From Paenibacillus xylanilyticus (lineage in GTDB: Bacteria; Bacillota; Bacilli; Paenibacillales; Paenibacillaceae), in NCBI RefSeq assembly GCF_009664365.1, contig NZ_CP044310.1:3669001-3733000 (forward strand): a stretch of DNA of 64,000 nucleotides, given 5' to 3'. The position numbers and the translations under genes are program-made. Shown here in pieces: positions 32,250 through 41,070 of the stretch. The notes below the pieces were generated by a model that did not search any database, was not told the origin of the DNA, and saw nothing but the letters and a program-made list of their open reading frames with translations. Position 1 is the stretch's first letter, and each line of letters starts with the position of its first letter.

Positions 32250-33239
32250 CTAACCTACTCGATTTGTTTTCATATACTCTCTAAATTCCTCAGCAATTTC
32301 TCGGTATTTCGTATGATGCAGGTAGTGTGAACCTTCCATCGGGATCATCTTGCCCTGGGCAGATTGTGCGGCTTGCTCCGCATGCAGCGGAACCCACTGC
32401 GGATTGTTCTCATTATTCGATTGAACAAAAAGAAGCACGGGCAGATCAGCAGGATAAGTGAGCTGTTCTCCATTTTTGAAGTTGGAGCCGAGATGCCTTA
32501 GCTCATCCAACAGCGTCGGATTGGTCGCAACCTGATTCGAAATCAATTCCATCTGCTCTTTGGTATGTTCATCGAAATCAAGAGATGCATAAGGATCTGC
32601 ACTCACTGCTTTCATGAATCTCATCCAACCTGAATCCTGAAGGAACTGCATCAATCCCAGAGGCAATTGCACATCCATGCCGGGTTGATTGGGAACACTG
32701 CTGTCAATGCCGACAAAAGCAAGAACTTCATCCGGATATGTCTTCACATAGGATACTCCATAAAGTCCTGTGATTGAATGCCCCATCAGAATGTAACGGT
32801 CAATACCAAGCTGCTGTACAGCTTCGTGATATTCGCTGATAATATTCTCTGTTGTTCTCGCCTTCTCCGTTTCGTCACTCAACCCATAACCAAAGGGCTC
32901 AATGGCTACGACTCTGTAATCGGGAGACAATTCATCAATCAACAATTTGAAGTCAAGCACCGGCGATGGAGTACCTTGTCCCGGAAGCAGAACAATCGTC
33001 TGCTCACCCTCTCCTTGAATATATACATTCATCTTTTTCCCATCCACATGGACATACTGGCCATACGGTTCGATTTTCTTTTTCTCGACTCCGTTACTGA
33101 TGGCATTCACTACAAATACGATGCCCATGCACAGTACAAGTCCACCGGCGATACCTCCGATTATTTTCAACCATAAGCTTCGTTTCTTACGGATTTTCGT
33201 TCCCGTTGTTTGTATTTCCACCGTTTTTGCCACATTCAT
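32250..33239 (-). CDS. membrane-anchored alpha/beta hydrolase, paralogue 2
   Basis: A 329-residue protein with the same plan as the product at 23781: basic N-terminus, one transmembrane helix (residues about 24-46), then an outside hydrolase domain with VLLPGQGTPSPVLDFK, EPFGYGLSDETEKAR, the nucleophile MGHSITG (Gly present here), IDSSVPNQ and the late His in MEGSHYLHH. The two proteins agree at well over half of positions by eye, and both genes are single transcription units on the same strand 8 kb apart, so they arose by duplication. AGGAGA precedes the ATG closely. Esterase-type role, substrate unknown. Confidence 0.8.
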   Translation of the reverse strand: MNVAKTVEIQTTGTKIRKKRSLWLKIIGGIAGGLVLCMGIVFVVNAISNGVEKKKIEPYGQYVHVDGKKMNVYIQGEGEQTIVLLPGQGTPSPVLDFKLLIDELSPDYRVVAIEPFGYGLSDETEKARTTENIISEYHEAVQQLGIDRYILMGHSITGLYGVSYVKTYPDEVLAFVGIDSSVPNQPGMDVQLPLGLMQFLQDSGWMRFMKAVSADPYASLDFDEHTKEQMELISNQVATNPTLLDELRHLGSNFKNGEQLTYPADLPVLLFVQSNNENNPQWVPLHAEQAAQSAQGKMIPMEGSHYLHHTKYREIAEEFREYMKTNRVG

Positions 33240-33470
33240 CTTCTCCTGTCTTCGCTTCTGAAGCGTCGCCTTGGCGACATAGTTGAAGTGTAACCAAGCA
33301 AGATGTCTACTTCGTGACGGCAGTATGAACTGAATATGAACAAGTCAAAATCAAGTGATGTCATTGTTAAATCAACGTAACTGGAGAATACGATTCACAT
33401 CCCTTGGGCCTGGTTTTGTCCTCGTTATGAAGCGCTAAGCCCGATTCTCTCCATTTCCCAGGGACATAAC

Positions 33471-33508
33471 AAAGGGGCTAGCGGAAAATTACCGTCTAAC
33501 CCCTTTGC
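33471..33508 (-). terminator. terminator of the glycerol-phosphate operon
   Basis: Minus strand AAAGGGGTTAGACGG (33506-33492) pairs with CCGCTAGCCCCTTT (33484-33471), ending in a short T run, 15 bases after the ugpB-type stop. Confidence 0.75.
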
Positions 33509-33522
33509 ACTTTCATCTTGTT

Positions 33523-34836
33523 CTACTTACTCAACAAGGCATCAGCCTTCTTCGCTGCTTCGGCTATTGCTGCTTCTGCCGTAACGGACGAATCAACAAC
33601 TGCACGAAGAATCTCATCCTTAATCATCTCACCAATTTCAGGATAAACCTTCTGCATCGGACGAGGACCTGCATATTCCAGTTGGTCTACCGCTACTTTA
33701 AACAGCGGCTTCTCTTCATAAAGCTTCTTCATTTCATCACTTTCCACCGCGCTGATTCGGCTAGGCAAATATCCCGTGAAGGAGCTCGCATAGATCGTTT
33801 GCTCTTTCGAGGTCATCCACTTGATAAACTTCCACGCCGCTTCCTGCTTTTCGGGGGACAGGCCAGAGGTCATGACCAGGTTTGCACCACCCGTTGGCAC
33901 ACCAAACGTATCATTTGCAGGCATAAATGTCGTTCCAAGTTCAAAGCCCTGCTCTTCTGCAACCTTCATATTATTGGTCAGGTCTGCAGTGGAAGCGAAC
34001 AGCATCGCTGAACGCTGATTGTGGAAATCCGTCTTGGCTTGCGTACCCGCGTCATCCGTCGTACCGATGCTCATGATGCCTTCATCCTTCATCTTCAGCC
34101 ACAACTTCACAGGTGCAATTCCCGTTTCATTATTGAATGCCGCACTTTTCCCATCTTCACTAATCATCGTTCCTCCGCTCTGTCTTACAAAAGCTTCATA
34201 GAACCAAATATCGACAGGCATCGAGATGCCATAGCGCTGATCCTTAATCGTTAGCTTGCGTGCATAATCTTCAAATTCAGTCCAATTCTTCGGTCCTGCA
34301 GGATCAAGTCCCGCCTCCTCCAGCATCGTACGGTTGAAGTACAGGATAGGTGTACTGCGTAAATAAGGCAGAGCATACAGCTTGTCATTCACGTAGGAAT
34401 TTCCCATCAGACCTGGAATGAAATCATCCATATCAAGCTGATCCTTCTCTACAAAAGAAGTCAACTCCTGCGTCATGCCGGATTCGGCAAATACACCAAC
34501 CGAAGCAATTTCATTTTGCCATACTTCGGGAGCATTGCCCGCTGCAAAAGCAGCCTGTGCCTTGGAATGCTGATCTGCATACGATCCCTGATATTCTGCC
34601 TTCACAATTACTTCATCCTGGGATTCATTAAACATTTTCACCAGGTTCTCATTGTTCTCGGCAATCTTGTCCCCCCATGAGTACCAATATGTAATCTCTA
34701 CCGGTTTGTTCGCCGTGCCGTTCGAACTCCCAGAAGCAGCAGCATTATCGCTTGAACCCGCAGAATTGGAATCACCACAACCAGCTAAAGCAAGTGCAAG
34801 CGTTCCTGCTAACAAAAGTGAACCAAACTTCTTCAT
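33523..34836 (-). CDS. ugpB: UgpB-type sn-glycerol-3-phosphate/glycerophosphodiester-binding lipoprotein
   Basis: A 437-residue extracellular solute-binding protein. The signal peptide ends in a lipobox LALAGC (Cys about 20) followed by a Ser/Gly/Ala/Asn linker. The mature protein has the family-1 pattern ITYWYSWGD, AGNAPEVWQN, LPYLRSTPILYFNR and GGANLVMTSGLSPEKQEAAWKFIKW, as in UgpB. It is the last gene of an operon that also encodes a glycerophosphodiester phosphodiesterase and GlpP, which is the main reason for assigning glycerol-phosphate compounds rather than sugars. AGGAGGG precedes the ATG. Confidence 0.83.
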   Translation of the reverse strand: MKKFGSLLLAGTLALALAGCGDSNSAGSSDNAAASGSSNGTANKPVEITYWYSWGDKIAENNENLVKMFNESQDEVIVKAEYQGSYADQHSKAQAAFAAGNAPEVWQNEIASVGVFAESGMTQELTSFVEKDQLDMDDFIPGLMGNSYVNDKLYALPYLRSTPILYFNRTMLEEAGLDPAGPKNWTEFEDYARKLTIKDQRYGISMPVDIWFYEAFVRQSGGTMISEDGKSAAFNNETGIAPVKLWLKMKDEGIMSIGTTDDAGTQAKTDFHNQRSAMLFASTADLTNNMKVAEEQGFELGTTFMPANDTFGVPTGGANLVMTSGLSPEKQEAAWKFIKWMTSKEQTIYASSFTGYLPSRISAVESDEMKKLYEEKPLFKVAVDQLEYAGPRPMQKVYPEIGEMIKDEILRAVVDSSVTAEAAIAEAAKKADALLSK

Positions 34837-34867
34837 GAATAAACCCTCCTACGAATAATGGATTGAA

Positions 34868-35692
34868 TTATTTCACACCCGAATAAACAAATGCTTTAAT
34901 AATTTGCCGTTGTCCAAATAAGAAAACAATCAGAATCGGAACGACCAAAATCATGTTTCCAGCCATCAAAATGTGCCATGCCGCCCCTCCGTCCACCTCG
35001 CGAAGCTTGGAAATCCCAATCGGAAGTGTTCTGGCTGCATCCGAGGTGGTCATCACAAGCGGCCAAAAATAATCGTTCCAGTGTGCAATGAAGCTGAATA
35101 ATGCAAAGGTTACCAGCGTCGGACGGGCCATCGGCACCATAATCCTAAGGATGATCTTCCATTCAGGTGTCTGGTCAAGCCGTGCAGCTTCAATAAGTTC
35201 TTCCTGTACCTGCTTGAATGACTGCCTGAGCATGAAGATCCCAAAGGCGCTGGAAGCGAAGGGCAGAATAAGTGCCAGCAGATTGTTAATGAGTCCCCAC
35301 TTGCTGAGTAACAAATACACGGGCAAAAAGATGAGCTGACCTGGAATCATTAAAGTGACCATCGTAATTCCAAATAACAGCTTGTCTCCTTTGAAGGAGT
35401 ATCTGGCAAACGCATAAGCTGCCAATATAATGGTCGTAAATTGAAGAAGAAGGATACTGATGGATACAACAACACTGTTCATTAGATATTTCAAGAAAGG
35501 TCCAGATTCCCATGCCGCCTGGAAATTGCTCCACATCACCTTGGATGGAATCCATTTGGGGGGAAAGATCACGGTCTCCGGATACGACTTCAATGATGTT
35601 GAGATCATCCATAGAAAAGGGATAGCAAAAATCGCAACCAGGACGATCGTCCCCGTGACGTTCAGAGCACGCAGAATTGACTTACTTGCCAT
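34868..35692 (-). CDS. ugpE: UgpE-type ABC permease
   Basis: A 274-residue CUT1 permease of the MalG/UgpE class with six membrane segments. The EAA loop reads EELIEAARLDQTPEWKIILRI (near residues 165-186). It pairs with the UgpA-type protein and the ATPase encoded upstream. The gap to the preceding gene is 19 bases with GGAGAAGGGAA before the ATG, and 31 bases to ugpB. Subunit order C-A-E-B differs from the E. coli B-A-E-C order. Confidence 0.85.
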   Translation of the reverse strand: MASKSILRALNVTGTIVLVAIFAIPFLWMISTSLKSYPETVIFPPKWIPSKVMWSNFQAAWESGPFLKYLMNSVVVSISILLLQFTTIILAAYAFARYSFKGDKLLFGITMVTLMIPGQLIFLPVYLLLSKWGLINNLLALILPFASSAFGIFMLRQSFKQVQEELIEAARLDQTPEWKIILRIMVPMARPTLVTFALFSFIAHWNDYFWPLVMTTSDAARTLPIGISKLREVDGGAAWHILMAGNMILVVPILIVFLFGQRQIIKAFVYSGVK

Positions 35693-35711
35693 GACATTTC
35701 CCTTCTCCTTT

Positions 35712-36584
35712 CTATTGGTAGTGAACCTTGCGGCTTAGCAGCTTGAAGTAGACTAATGTAAGCAAACCAACAACAACAAGCAGGATAACTCCCGCTGCCG
35801 AAGCGTAACCGATCTTGAAGTAGCGGAATCCGTACTCATAGATGTAAAAGACGAGCGTATTCGTTGAATTGATCGGACCTCCATTGGTCATGATGGCTAT
35901 GGTTTCAAACACCTGGAACGAACTGATCAGATTAATGATAATTAGGAAGAAAAGGGTTGGTGAGAGCATTGGCAGCGTAATCTTGTAGAACTTCCTCCAC
36001 CAATTGGCCTCGTCCAGAGCTGAAGCTTCATACACATCCTTTGGAATACTTTGAAGCCCAGCGATGAAGATGAGCGCGTTGTAACCCACTCCCTTCCAGA
36101 CCGAAACAAGCACAAGTGACAGTAATGAACTGTCTGGACTGCTGAGCCACTCCAGCTTGGGCAAGCCCATCATGTCGAGTAATCCGTTAAGTAAACCGAA
36201 TTTGGGATCCATCAGCCACATCCACACCAGGGATACCGATACAAGAGAAACAATATGTGGACTAAATAGCGCACCCTGAACGAATCCGTACCATGCGCCT
36301 TCCCGATTCAGCCATATGGCTAGCAGCAGTGATATTACAATGGATAAAGATACGGAAAGAAGCGTATAGTTCAAGGAATTGCCCAGGACTTGTAGAAACG
36401 CACGATCCTTAAATAACTCGGTAAAGTTGTTGAAGCCTACAAACTCCTTGACCGGATTAATGAAATCCCAGTTATAAAAACTCAGGAAGATCATATAGAA
36501 GATCGGATAGATGAAAAAGATCGAAAATATGACGATCGAGGGAGCCACCATGACATAGGGACGAAATTTGGACCAAACGGTCAT
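35712..36584 (-). CDS. ugpA: UgpA-type ABC permease
   Basis: A 290-residue CUT1 permease of the MalF/UgpA class; six hydrophobic segments and the EAA loop DVYEASALDEANWWRKFYKITLP (near residues 190-212). FIYPIFYMIFLSFYNWDF at the start is typical. Its ATG overlaps the stop of the ATPase gene by four bases, so ATPase and permease are coupled. Confidence 0.87.
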   Translation of the reverse strand: MTVWSKFRPYVMVAPSIVIFSIFFIYPIFYMIFLSFYNWDFINPVKEFVGFNNFTELFKDRAFLQVLGNSLNYTLLSVSLSIVISLLLAIWLNREGAWYGFVQGALFSPHIVSLVSVSLVWMWLMDPKFGLLNGLLDMMGLPKLEWLSSPDSSLLSLVLVSVWKGVGYNALIFIAGLQSIPKDVYEASALDEANWWRKFYKITLPMLSPTLFFLIIINLISSFQVFETIAIMTNGGPINSTNTLVFYIYEYGFRYFKIGYASAAGVILLVVVGLLTLVYFKLLSRKVHYQ

Positions 36585-37669
36585 GAATATTTCCCTCCCA
36601 TGACAATAAGTTCTCTCTCTACGGATCTCTCATGCTGACGAGCACGGACTCCGTTGCGATCGAAGTAGTACAGGTCCTGCATGGAGACCGTGATGTTCAC
36701 CTCGGAAGCTGTCTCCAATGGCTTCAAAAAACTCTTCACAGACACAAGTCCAAGCGCGGATTCCAGTTGATAGATGATTTCTGCACCTAGTGTCTCACGT
36801 GTCATGATCCGCCCAGGGAAATGAACAAGTCCGGACTGCGGCCGGTTCTCAAGCGTCATTGTTGCTTTCTCCGGTCTGAAACCAACCTGCCCAATGTTGT
36901 CATGCAGCTGCCCATTCAAGTATGGCAGAATACGTTCACGATCAATCACATTCATCGGGGGTGTACCAATAAACTGGGCTGTGAACACATTATCGGGATC
37001 GTCGTAGATTTTCATTGGACCATCTGCTTGTTGAATCAGTCCTTTGTTCATGATGACGATCCGATCTCCCATCGACATCGCCTCAACCTGATCATGTGTT
37101 ACAAAGACAAAGGTTGCACCCAGCCGTTTGTGAAGCTGAATTAACTCCGTTCGCATTTGATGACGAAGCTTGGCATCGAGATTCGACAACGGCTCGTCCA
37201 TCAAGAAGACTGCAGGACTCTTCACCATGGCCCGTGCCAAGGCAACCCGCTGGCGCTGACCTCCAGACAGAGCTTGCGGCTTCTTGTGCAGATACTCTGC
37301 CAGACCGACGACCTCCGTGATTTCCTTAACGAGGCGCTCGCGTTCGGGCCGGGGCACCTTGCGATTCACGAGTCCAAATTCAATGTTCTCCTTGACTGTC
37401 ATCATCGGATATAATGCATAGTTCTGGAATACCATGGCCACATTGCGCTTGCCTGGTTCTACACCATTGACACATTGATCTCCGATCCAAATTTCTCCGC
37501 CCGTTTCTTTCTCGAGGCCTGCGATCATGCGGAGTGTCGTCGATTTTCCACAGCCAGAGGGGCCGACCAATACCGTAAAGGAACCATCCTCAATGGTCAG
37601 ATCCAGACCCGCTATGACTTTATCCTGCTTGAAGCTTTTTTCAATCTGCTTCAGCACAATTTGTGCCAT
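36581..37669 (-). CDS. ugpC: UgpC/MsmX-type ABC transporter ATPase
   Basis: A 362-residue nucleotide-binding protein. Walker A GPSGCGKST (36-44), Q-loop VFQNYALYP, signature LSGGQRQRVALARA, Walker B FLMDEPLSNLDAKLR and switch THDQVEAM are all present, followed by the C-terminal OB-fold regulatory domain (residues 240-362) of the MalK/UgpC/MsmX group. GAGGAGGG precedes the ATG. Besides energising the UgpAEB transporter it could serve the two neighbouring sugar importers at 13 and 42 kb, which have no ATPase of their own (inference). Confidence 0.9.
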   Translation of the reverse strand: MAQIVLKQIEKSFKQDKVIAGLDLTIEDGSFTVLVGPSGCGKSTTLRMIAGLEKETGGEIWIGDQCVNGVEPGKRNVAMVFQNYALYPMMTVKENIEFGLVNRKVPRPERERLVKEITEVVGLAEYLHKKPQALSGGQRQRVALARAMVKSPAVFLMDEPLSNLDAKLRHQMRTELIQLHKRLGATFVFVTHDQVEAMSMGDRIVIMNKGLIQQADGPMKIYDDPDNVFTAQFIGTPPMNVIDRERILPYLNGQLHDNIGQVGFRPEKATMTLENRPQSGLVHFPGRIMTRETLGAEIIYQLESALGLVSVKSFLKPLETASEVNITVSMQDLYYFDRNGVRARQHERSVERELIVMGGKYS

Positions 37670-37689
37670 GAGCTTCCCTCCTCTTTCAT

Positions 37690-38526
37690 TTATTGAGCGG
37701 CCGATGCGAATTGAACCGATAAAATAAGGTCGCTTTTTTCTCCTAATGCACCCGTGACAGGGCCAAAGCCTGGCATATCACAGCAAAAGCTCTGAATATC
37801 ATCGAGGAGACCCGCTCCCTGTATCGGATGGTGAGTTATCTCTACCTGCCCCTCATGGACTTCGATAACACGGTATGCCGGCACATCCAGACAAGCTGCG
37901 GTCTGAACATAGTGCCACTTCCCCTGCTTCACGATGGAGTTTATGTGATTATGTCCGCAGAAATAGATGCCGCCTTCCGGTTGATTGTTGAATATGCTCT
38001 TCAGTTCATCCTGTGGACGAATGTACAGCTTATCGAGTGTCGAGCGTGCAGTAGTATCAAATACCGGATGATGCCCGAAGAGAAGTACCTGCTTGTCATG
38101 TGAATTGGTAAGCTCTTCTTTGAGCCATGCCAGCTGCTCTTCGTCCAGCTCCCCGCCCCAATCTGCAGGATTCATTTCCTGGGTTGTGTCCAGAAAAATC
38201 AGCTTGGCATGAGGCGTGTCAATCGCCCGATAGCGATCTTGACCGGTTAATTTGGAGATTTCATGCTTTGGTATCGAATATGTGTCATGATTGCCAAGCA
38301 CATGAATGAAGTTCCGATCACTCCTGGAAAGGAAGGAGAACATCGATCTGAATTCCTGAGCCGTTCCTTCATGCGTCAAATCGCCAATAGAGATATGAAA
38401 GTCCGCCTCAACCTCCAAAAAAGCCTTGAGCATATGTTCATAAGCTCGAACTCTTGCAGCTTTCATCTCTTCCGTTCCGTGACTCATGCATGAATAGTGA
38501 TAATCACCAAGTAACGCTAAACGCAT
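37690..38526 (-). CDS. calcineurin-like metallophosphoesterase
   Basis: About 278 residues from the ATG at 38526, five bases after GGAGGTGG. All metal-binding motifs of the family are present in order: GDYHYS (Asp, His), GDLTHEG, GNHD, GHHPVFD and CGHNH. Such enzymes cleave phosphomonoesters or diesters; GpdQ-type members hydrolyse glycerophosphodiesters. Placed between the ATPase and a HAD phosphatase in the glycerol-phosphate operon, it probably processes imported glycerophosphodiesters or their products in the cytoplasm (inference). Confidence 0.83.
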   Translation of the reverse strand: MRLALLGDYHYSCMSHGTEEMKAARVRAYEHMLKAFLEVEADFHISIGDLTHEGTAQEFRSMFSFLSRSDRNFIHVLGNHDTYSIPKHEISKLTGQDRYRAIDTPHAKLIFLDTTQEMNPADWGGELDEEQLAWLKEELTNSHDKQVLLFGHHPVFDTTARSTLDKLYIRPQDELKSIFNNQPEGGIYFCGHNHINSIVKQGKWHYVQTAACLDVPAYRVIEVHEGQVEITHHPIQGAGLLDDIQSFCCDMPGFGPVTGALGEKSDLILSVQFASAAQ

Positions 38527-38564
38527 GAACTCCACCTCCATTATTTTTCAGAACTTACTTCTAT

Positions 38565-39398
38565 TTAAATTCTCTTCATTTGCAGCACCATTGAGTGCTT
38601 GGATTGGCTATCCTGCTCCATGATGCATTCGTTGAAAGAAGACCATATATAGTCCGGAATAATACCTGTTTCCTCGATATCCTCTCTTGAGGAGATGCCT
38701 GTGAGCACGAGGGCCGTCTTCATTCCATTCTGTTGACCAAATAAAATATCGGTCTCCAACCGATCGCCTATCATAAGGCATCTGCTGTTGTTCACATTCA
38801 AGAGCTGGATTGCCTTCTCTGCATAGTAACGGGAGGGTTTACCAATCACGACGGATGTTTTCTGCTGGCTGGCTGCCTCAATCGAGCTTAGAATCGAGCC
38901 GGTATCCGGAATGATATCTCCCTGGACGGGACAGCAGCTGTCCGGATTCGTTGCGATGAGAACTGCTCCATGACGAACTGCTTTTGCCGCCAGATGAAGC
39001 TTGTCGTAATGGAACTGCCGATCCATTCCGACTAATACATGCGTTGATTGAGTTGGATCTTCCGTCACAGTGATCCCAATCGATCGAAGTTCACTCCGCA
39101 AAGCCTCTTCGCCTACAACCAGTACCTGGGCATCAGGCGCATACTCTGCAAAATACATCCCTGACACGTATCCCGCGGTCAGAATTTCGTCAAGCTCGCA
39201 TGGTACGCCCAAACTCAGCAGCCTCTTGTAGCAATCCTCCCTCGTATGTACGGGAGTATTCGTTAAGAACAACAGACGCTTGCCTTGGGATCTCAAACTG
39301 CTTATGAAGCTGTTTACGCCAGGAAGGATCATCTGGCTAACATAAATCGTTCCGTCTAGATCGAAGCAATACGCATCGTAATCATACACATTTTCCAT
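38565..39398 (-). CDS. HAD-IIA phosphatase (NagD/AraL-like)
   Basis: About 277 residues from the ATG at 39398, seven bases after AAGGG; an in-frame GTG at 39416 directly after the glpQ stop is the alternative. Motif I CFDLDGTIYVS (nucleophile Asp), motif II LFLTNT, the C2-cap region, and motif III/IV MIGDRLETDI with the conserved Asps define a class IIA HAD phosphatase, whose members dephosphorylate small sugar phosphates including glycerol phosphate. It sits directly behind glpQ, so release of glycerol from glycerol phosphate is a reasonable role (inference). Confidence 0.83.
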   Translation of the reverse strand: MENVYDYDAYCFDLDGTIYVSQMILPGVNSFISSLRSQGKRLLFLTNTPVHTREDCYKRLLSLGVPCELDEILTAGYVSGMYFAEYAPDAQVLVVGEEALRSELRSIGITVTEDPTQSTHVLVGMDRQFHYDKLHLAAKAVRHGAVLIATNPDSCCPVQGDIIPDTGSILSSIEAASQQKTSVVIGKPSRYYAEKAIQLLNVNNSRCLMIGDRLETDILFGQQNGMKTALVLTGISSREDIEETGIIPDYIWSSFNECIMEQDSQSKHSMVLQMKRI

Positions 39399-39416
39399 AA
39401 CCTTACCCTTGCCCAC

Positions 39417-40130
39417 TCATACTGAGCTGGACAGCTCCAATACATCCAAGAAGGATTCGAGCTCGTCTGTACAGACCCACACGGACGGGTAATCCTGAAA
39501 TTTCTTCATGACGGAGGTATCGTTAATTGTCCAGGCCATCAGTTGAATCCCCAGCTCTTGACATCGATGAATATAATGCTCGGTCACAAAAGCATAATGC
39601 ATGGACAAGAACGTGGCTCCCATCTCTACAGACCAGTCAAGAATAGCCTTCGAACAACCAAAGGTAATCAGACCGATGCGTACCTCACTAGATAATTGTC
39701 TGATTCTCTCCAAGGCGTCAAAATCAAATGACGTAATGACGACCTGGTCCAGCATGCTGAATTCCTTAATCACTTCAAGTACCTTCTCCTCGAGCTGAGG
39801 ATAGTAAGTCCCCATCTGCTTAAGCTCAATGTTAAGCCCAATTTTCCCCTTCAAAGCTCGAAGCACCTCTTCAAGGGTTGGTATGTGCTCACCTTGTTTT
39901 ATGTGGAACGATTGCAGTTCCGAAGCAGTATAATCAGCTACTCTGCCCGTTCCATTCGTCATGCGGTCAACCGTATGATCATGAATGACAACCGGGATAC
40001 CATCTTGGCTGAGATGTACATCCAGTTCGAGATGGGTGAACCCAAGTTCCACCGCTTTTAAAAAGGAAGACAACGTATTTTCAGGATATTTCTTTGGATA
40101 GCCTCGATGAGCGACTGCTTGAATGATCAT
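39417..40130 (-). CDS. glpQ: glycerophosphodiester phosphodiesterase
   Basis: A 237-residue GDPD-family enzyme without a signal peptide, of the short cytoplasmic UgpQ type. Catalytic residues are visible in HRGYPKKYPENTLSSF (first His and Arg near residue 8) and ELDVHLSQDGIPVVIHDHTVDRMTNGTG (Glu, Asp and second His), with ELK later. It converts glycerophosphodiesters to glycerol-3-phosphate and an alcohol. AGGAGGTAATGG lies before the ATG. It is the first gene after the attenuator that follows glpP, and its substrate would arrive through the Ugp importer encoded downstream. Confidence 0.9.
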   Translation of the reverse strand: MIIQAVAHRGYPKKYPENTLSSFLKAVELGFTHLELDVHLSQDGIPVVIHDHTVDRMTNGTGRVADYTASELQSFHIKQGEHIPTLEEVLRALKGKIGLNIELKQMGTYYPQLEEKVLEVIKEFSMLDQVVITSFDFDALERIRQLSSEVRIGLITFGCSKAILDWSVEMGATFLSMHYAFVTEHYIHRCQELGIQLMAWTINDTSVMKKFQDYPSVWVCTDELESFLDVLELSSSV

Positions 40131-40163
40131 GCTCCATTACCTCCTGTTGTATTTTTTGGACAA

Positions 40164-40237
40164 CACAAAAAACCCAGCAGCAAATCACCCTCCTTCAACA
40201 TCAAGGTTGTATTGATTTACTTACCACCGGGTTTTCT
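40164..40237 (-). terminator. attenuator between glpP and glpQ, candidate GlpP target
   Basis: Minus strand: AACCCGGTGGTAAGTAAATCA (40233-40213) pairs with TGATTTGCTGCTGGGTT (40187-40171), with mismatches, around an inner hairpin, followed by six T. It ends about 30 bases before the glpQ ribosome binding site. In Bacillus GlpP antiterminates at such leader terminators when bound to glycerol-3-phosphate. Confidence 0.65.
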
Positions 40238-40269
40238 CGTCGTCTCCACCCAAGGATAAATGTATGAAA

Positions 40270-40809
40270 TTAAGTCCAGAATTTCTCATGGCCTATCGAT
40301 ACAAAATCTGCCCCACTCTTTAGGGCTTGCTGTATCTCTTCCTCATGCCGGATTAGACCACCAACAATTAACGGCTGTGTGATGCGCTCATTCAGCTCTT
40401 GGATGACTCGCGGCATCAGCCCCGGCATCAGTTCAACCTCATCCGGCTTGTAGCTCTTAATCATTCGCACTGCAGTCTCAATGGCTGCTGAATCAATGGC
40501 AAATATGCGCTGAATGCTCCGTATGCCTGCTTGCTTGGCCGCAGAAACCGCATTACTCTTCGTTGTCACGATGCCATCCACTTTAAACACATCGGCAAGA
40601 TATTGAATGGCCGAGGCATCTCGTCCAATCCCGGATACCATCTCGGTATGTACATAGGCCTGTTTGCCGCTCTGATGCAGCCTGTCTATAATGGATCCAA
40701 GATTCGTAATGTTTCCTGTCATCAGAATAACTCGCTTCACATCGCTTGCTATAGCCTGTGCAATCTGTTCATCTACCGTAATGGAGGCGATGATCGGATA
40801 GTTCTTCAT
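40270..40809 (-). CDS. glpP: glycerol-3-phosphate-responsive antiterminator
   Basis: A 179-residue protein of the GlpP family, TIM-barrel like, with the phosphate-binding end GGLIRHEEEIQQALKSGADFVSIGHEKFW and the middle ELMPGLMPRVIQEL typical of this regulator. In B. subtilis GlpP binds glycerol-3-phosphate and antiterminates glp leader RNAs. Here it is the first gene of the cluster, separated from glpQ and the ugp genes by a terminator hairpin that it could control, which would make import of glycerophosphodiesters self-inducing (inference). The upstream gap 40810-41070 shows no further gene. Confidence 0.9.
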   Translation of the reverse strand: MKNYPIIASITVDEQIAQAIASDVKRVILMTGNITNLGSIIDRLHQSGKQAYVHTEMVSGIGRDASAIQYLADVFKVDGIVTTKSNAVSAAKQAGIRSIQRIFAIDSAAIETAVRMIKSYKPDEVELMPGLMPRVIQELNERITQPLIVGGLIRHEEEIQQALKSGADFVSIGHEKFWT

Positions 40810-41070
40810 GATTCAGTCCTCATTCCCTCATTTGTCATCTTAAATGTTAAAGCTGAAATATTTCTTTTGTTTCATGTTCATGTAAACGGGTTGTTAATTT
40901 CACGACTCAACATTCGCCATTCAGGGACAGCCTAAATGCAAAAGTAAAATTGGTTCGGAGCCGATCAAGTTAACTGAACGATTTAATAAAAATAGGTCCA
41001 TATCGACGAAATCGACTACAGACCTATTCAGTCACGCTATTCGTTTGTTCTTAGGCTATATCCAATGCAG

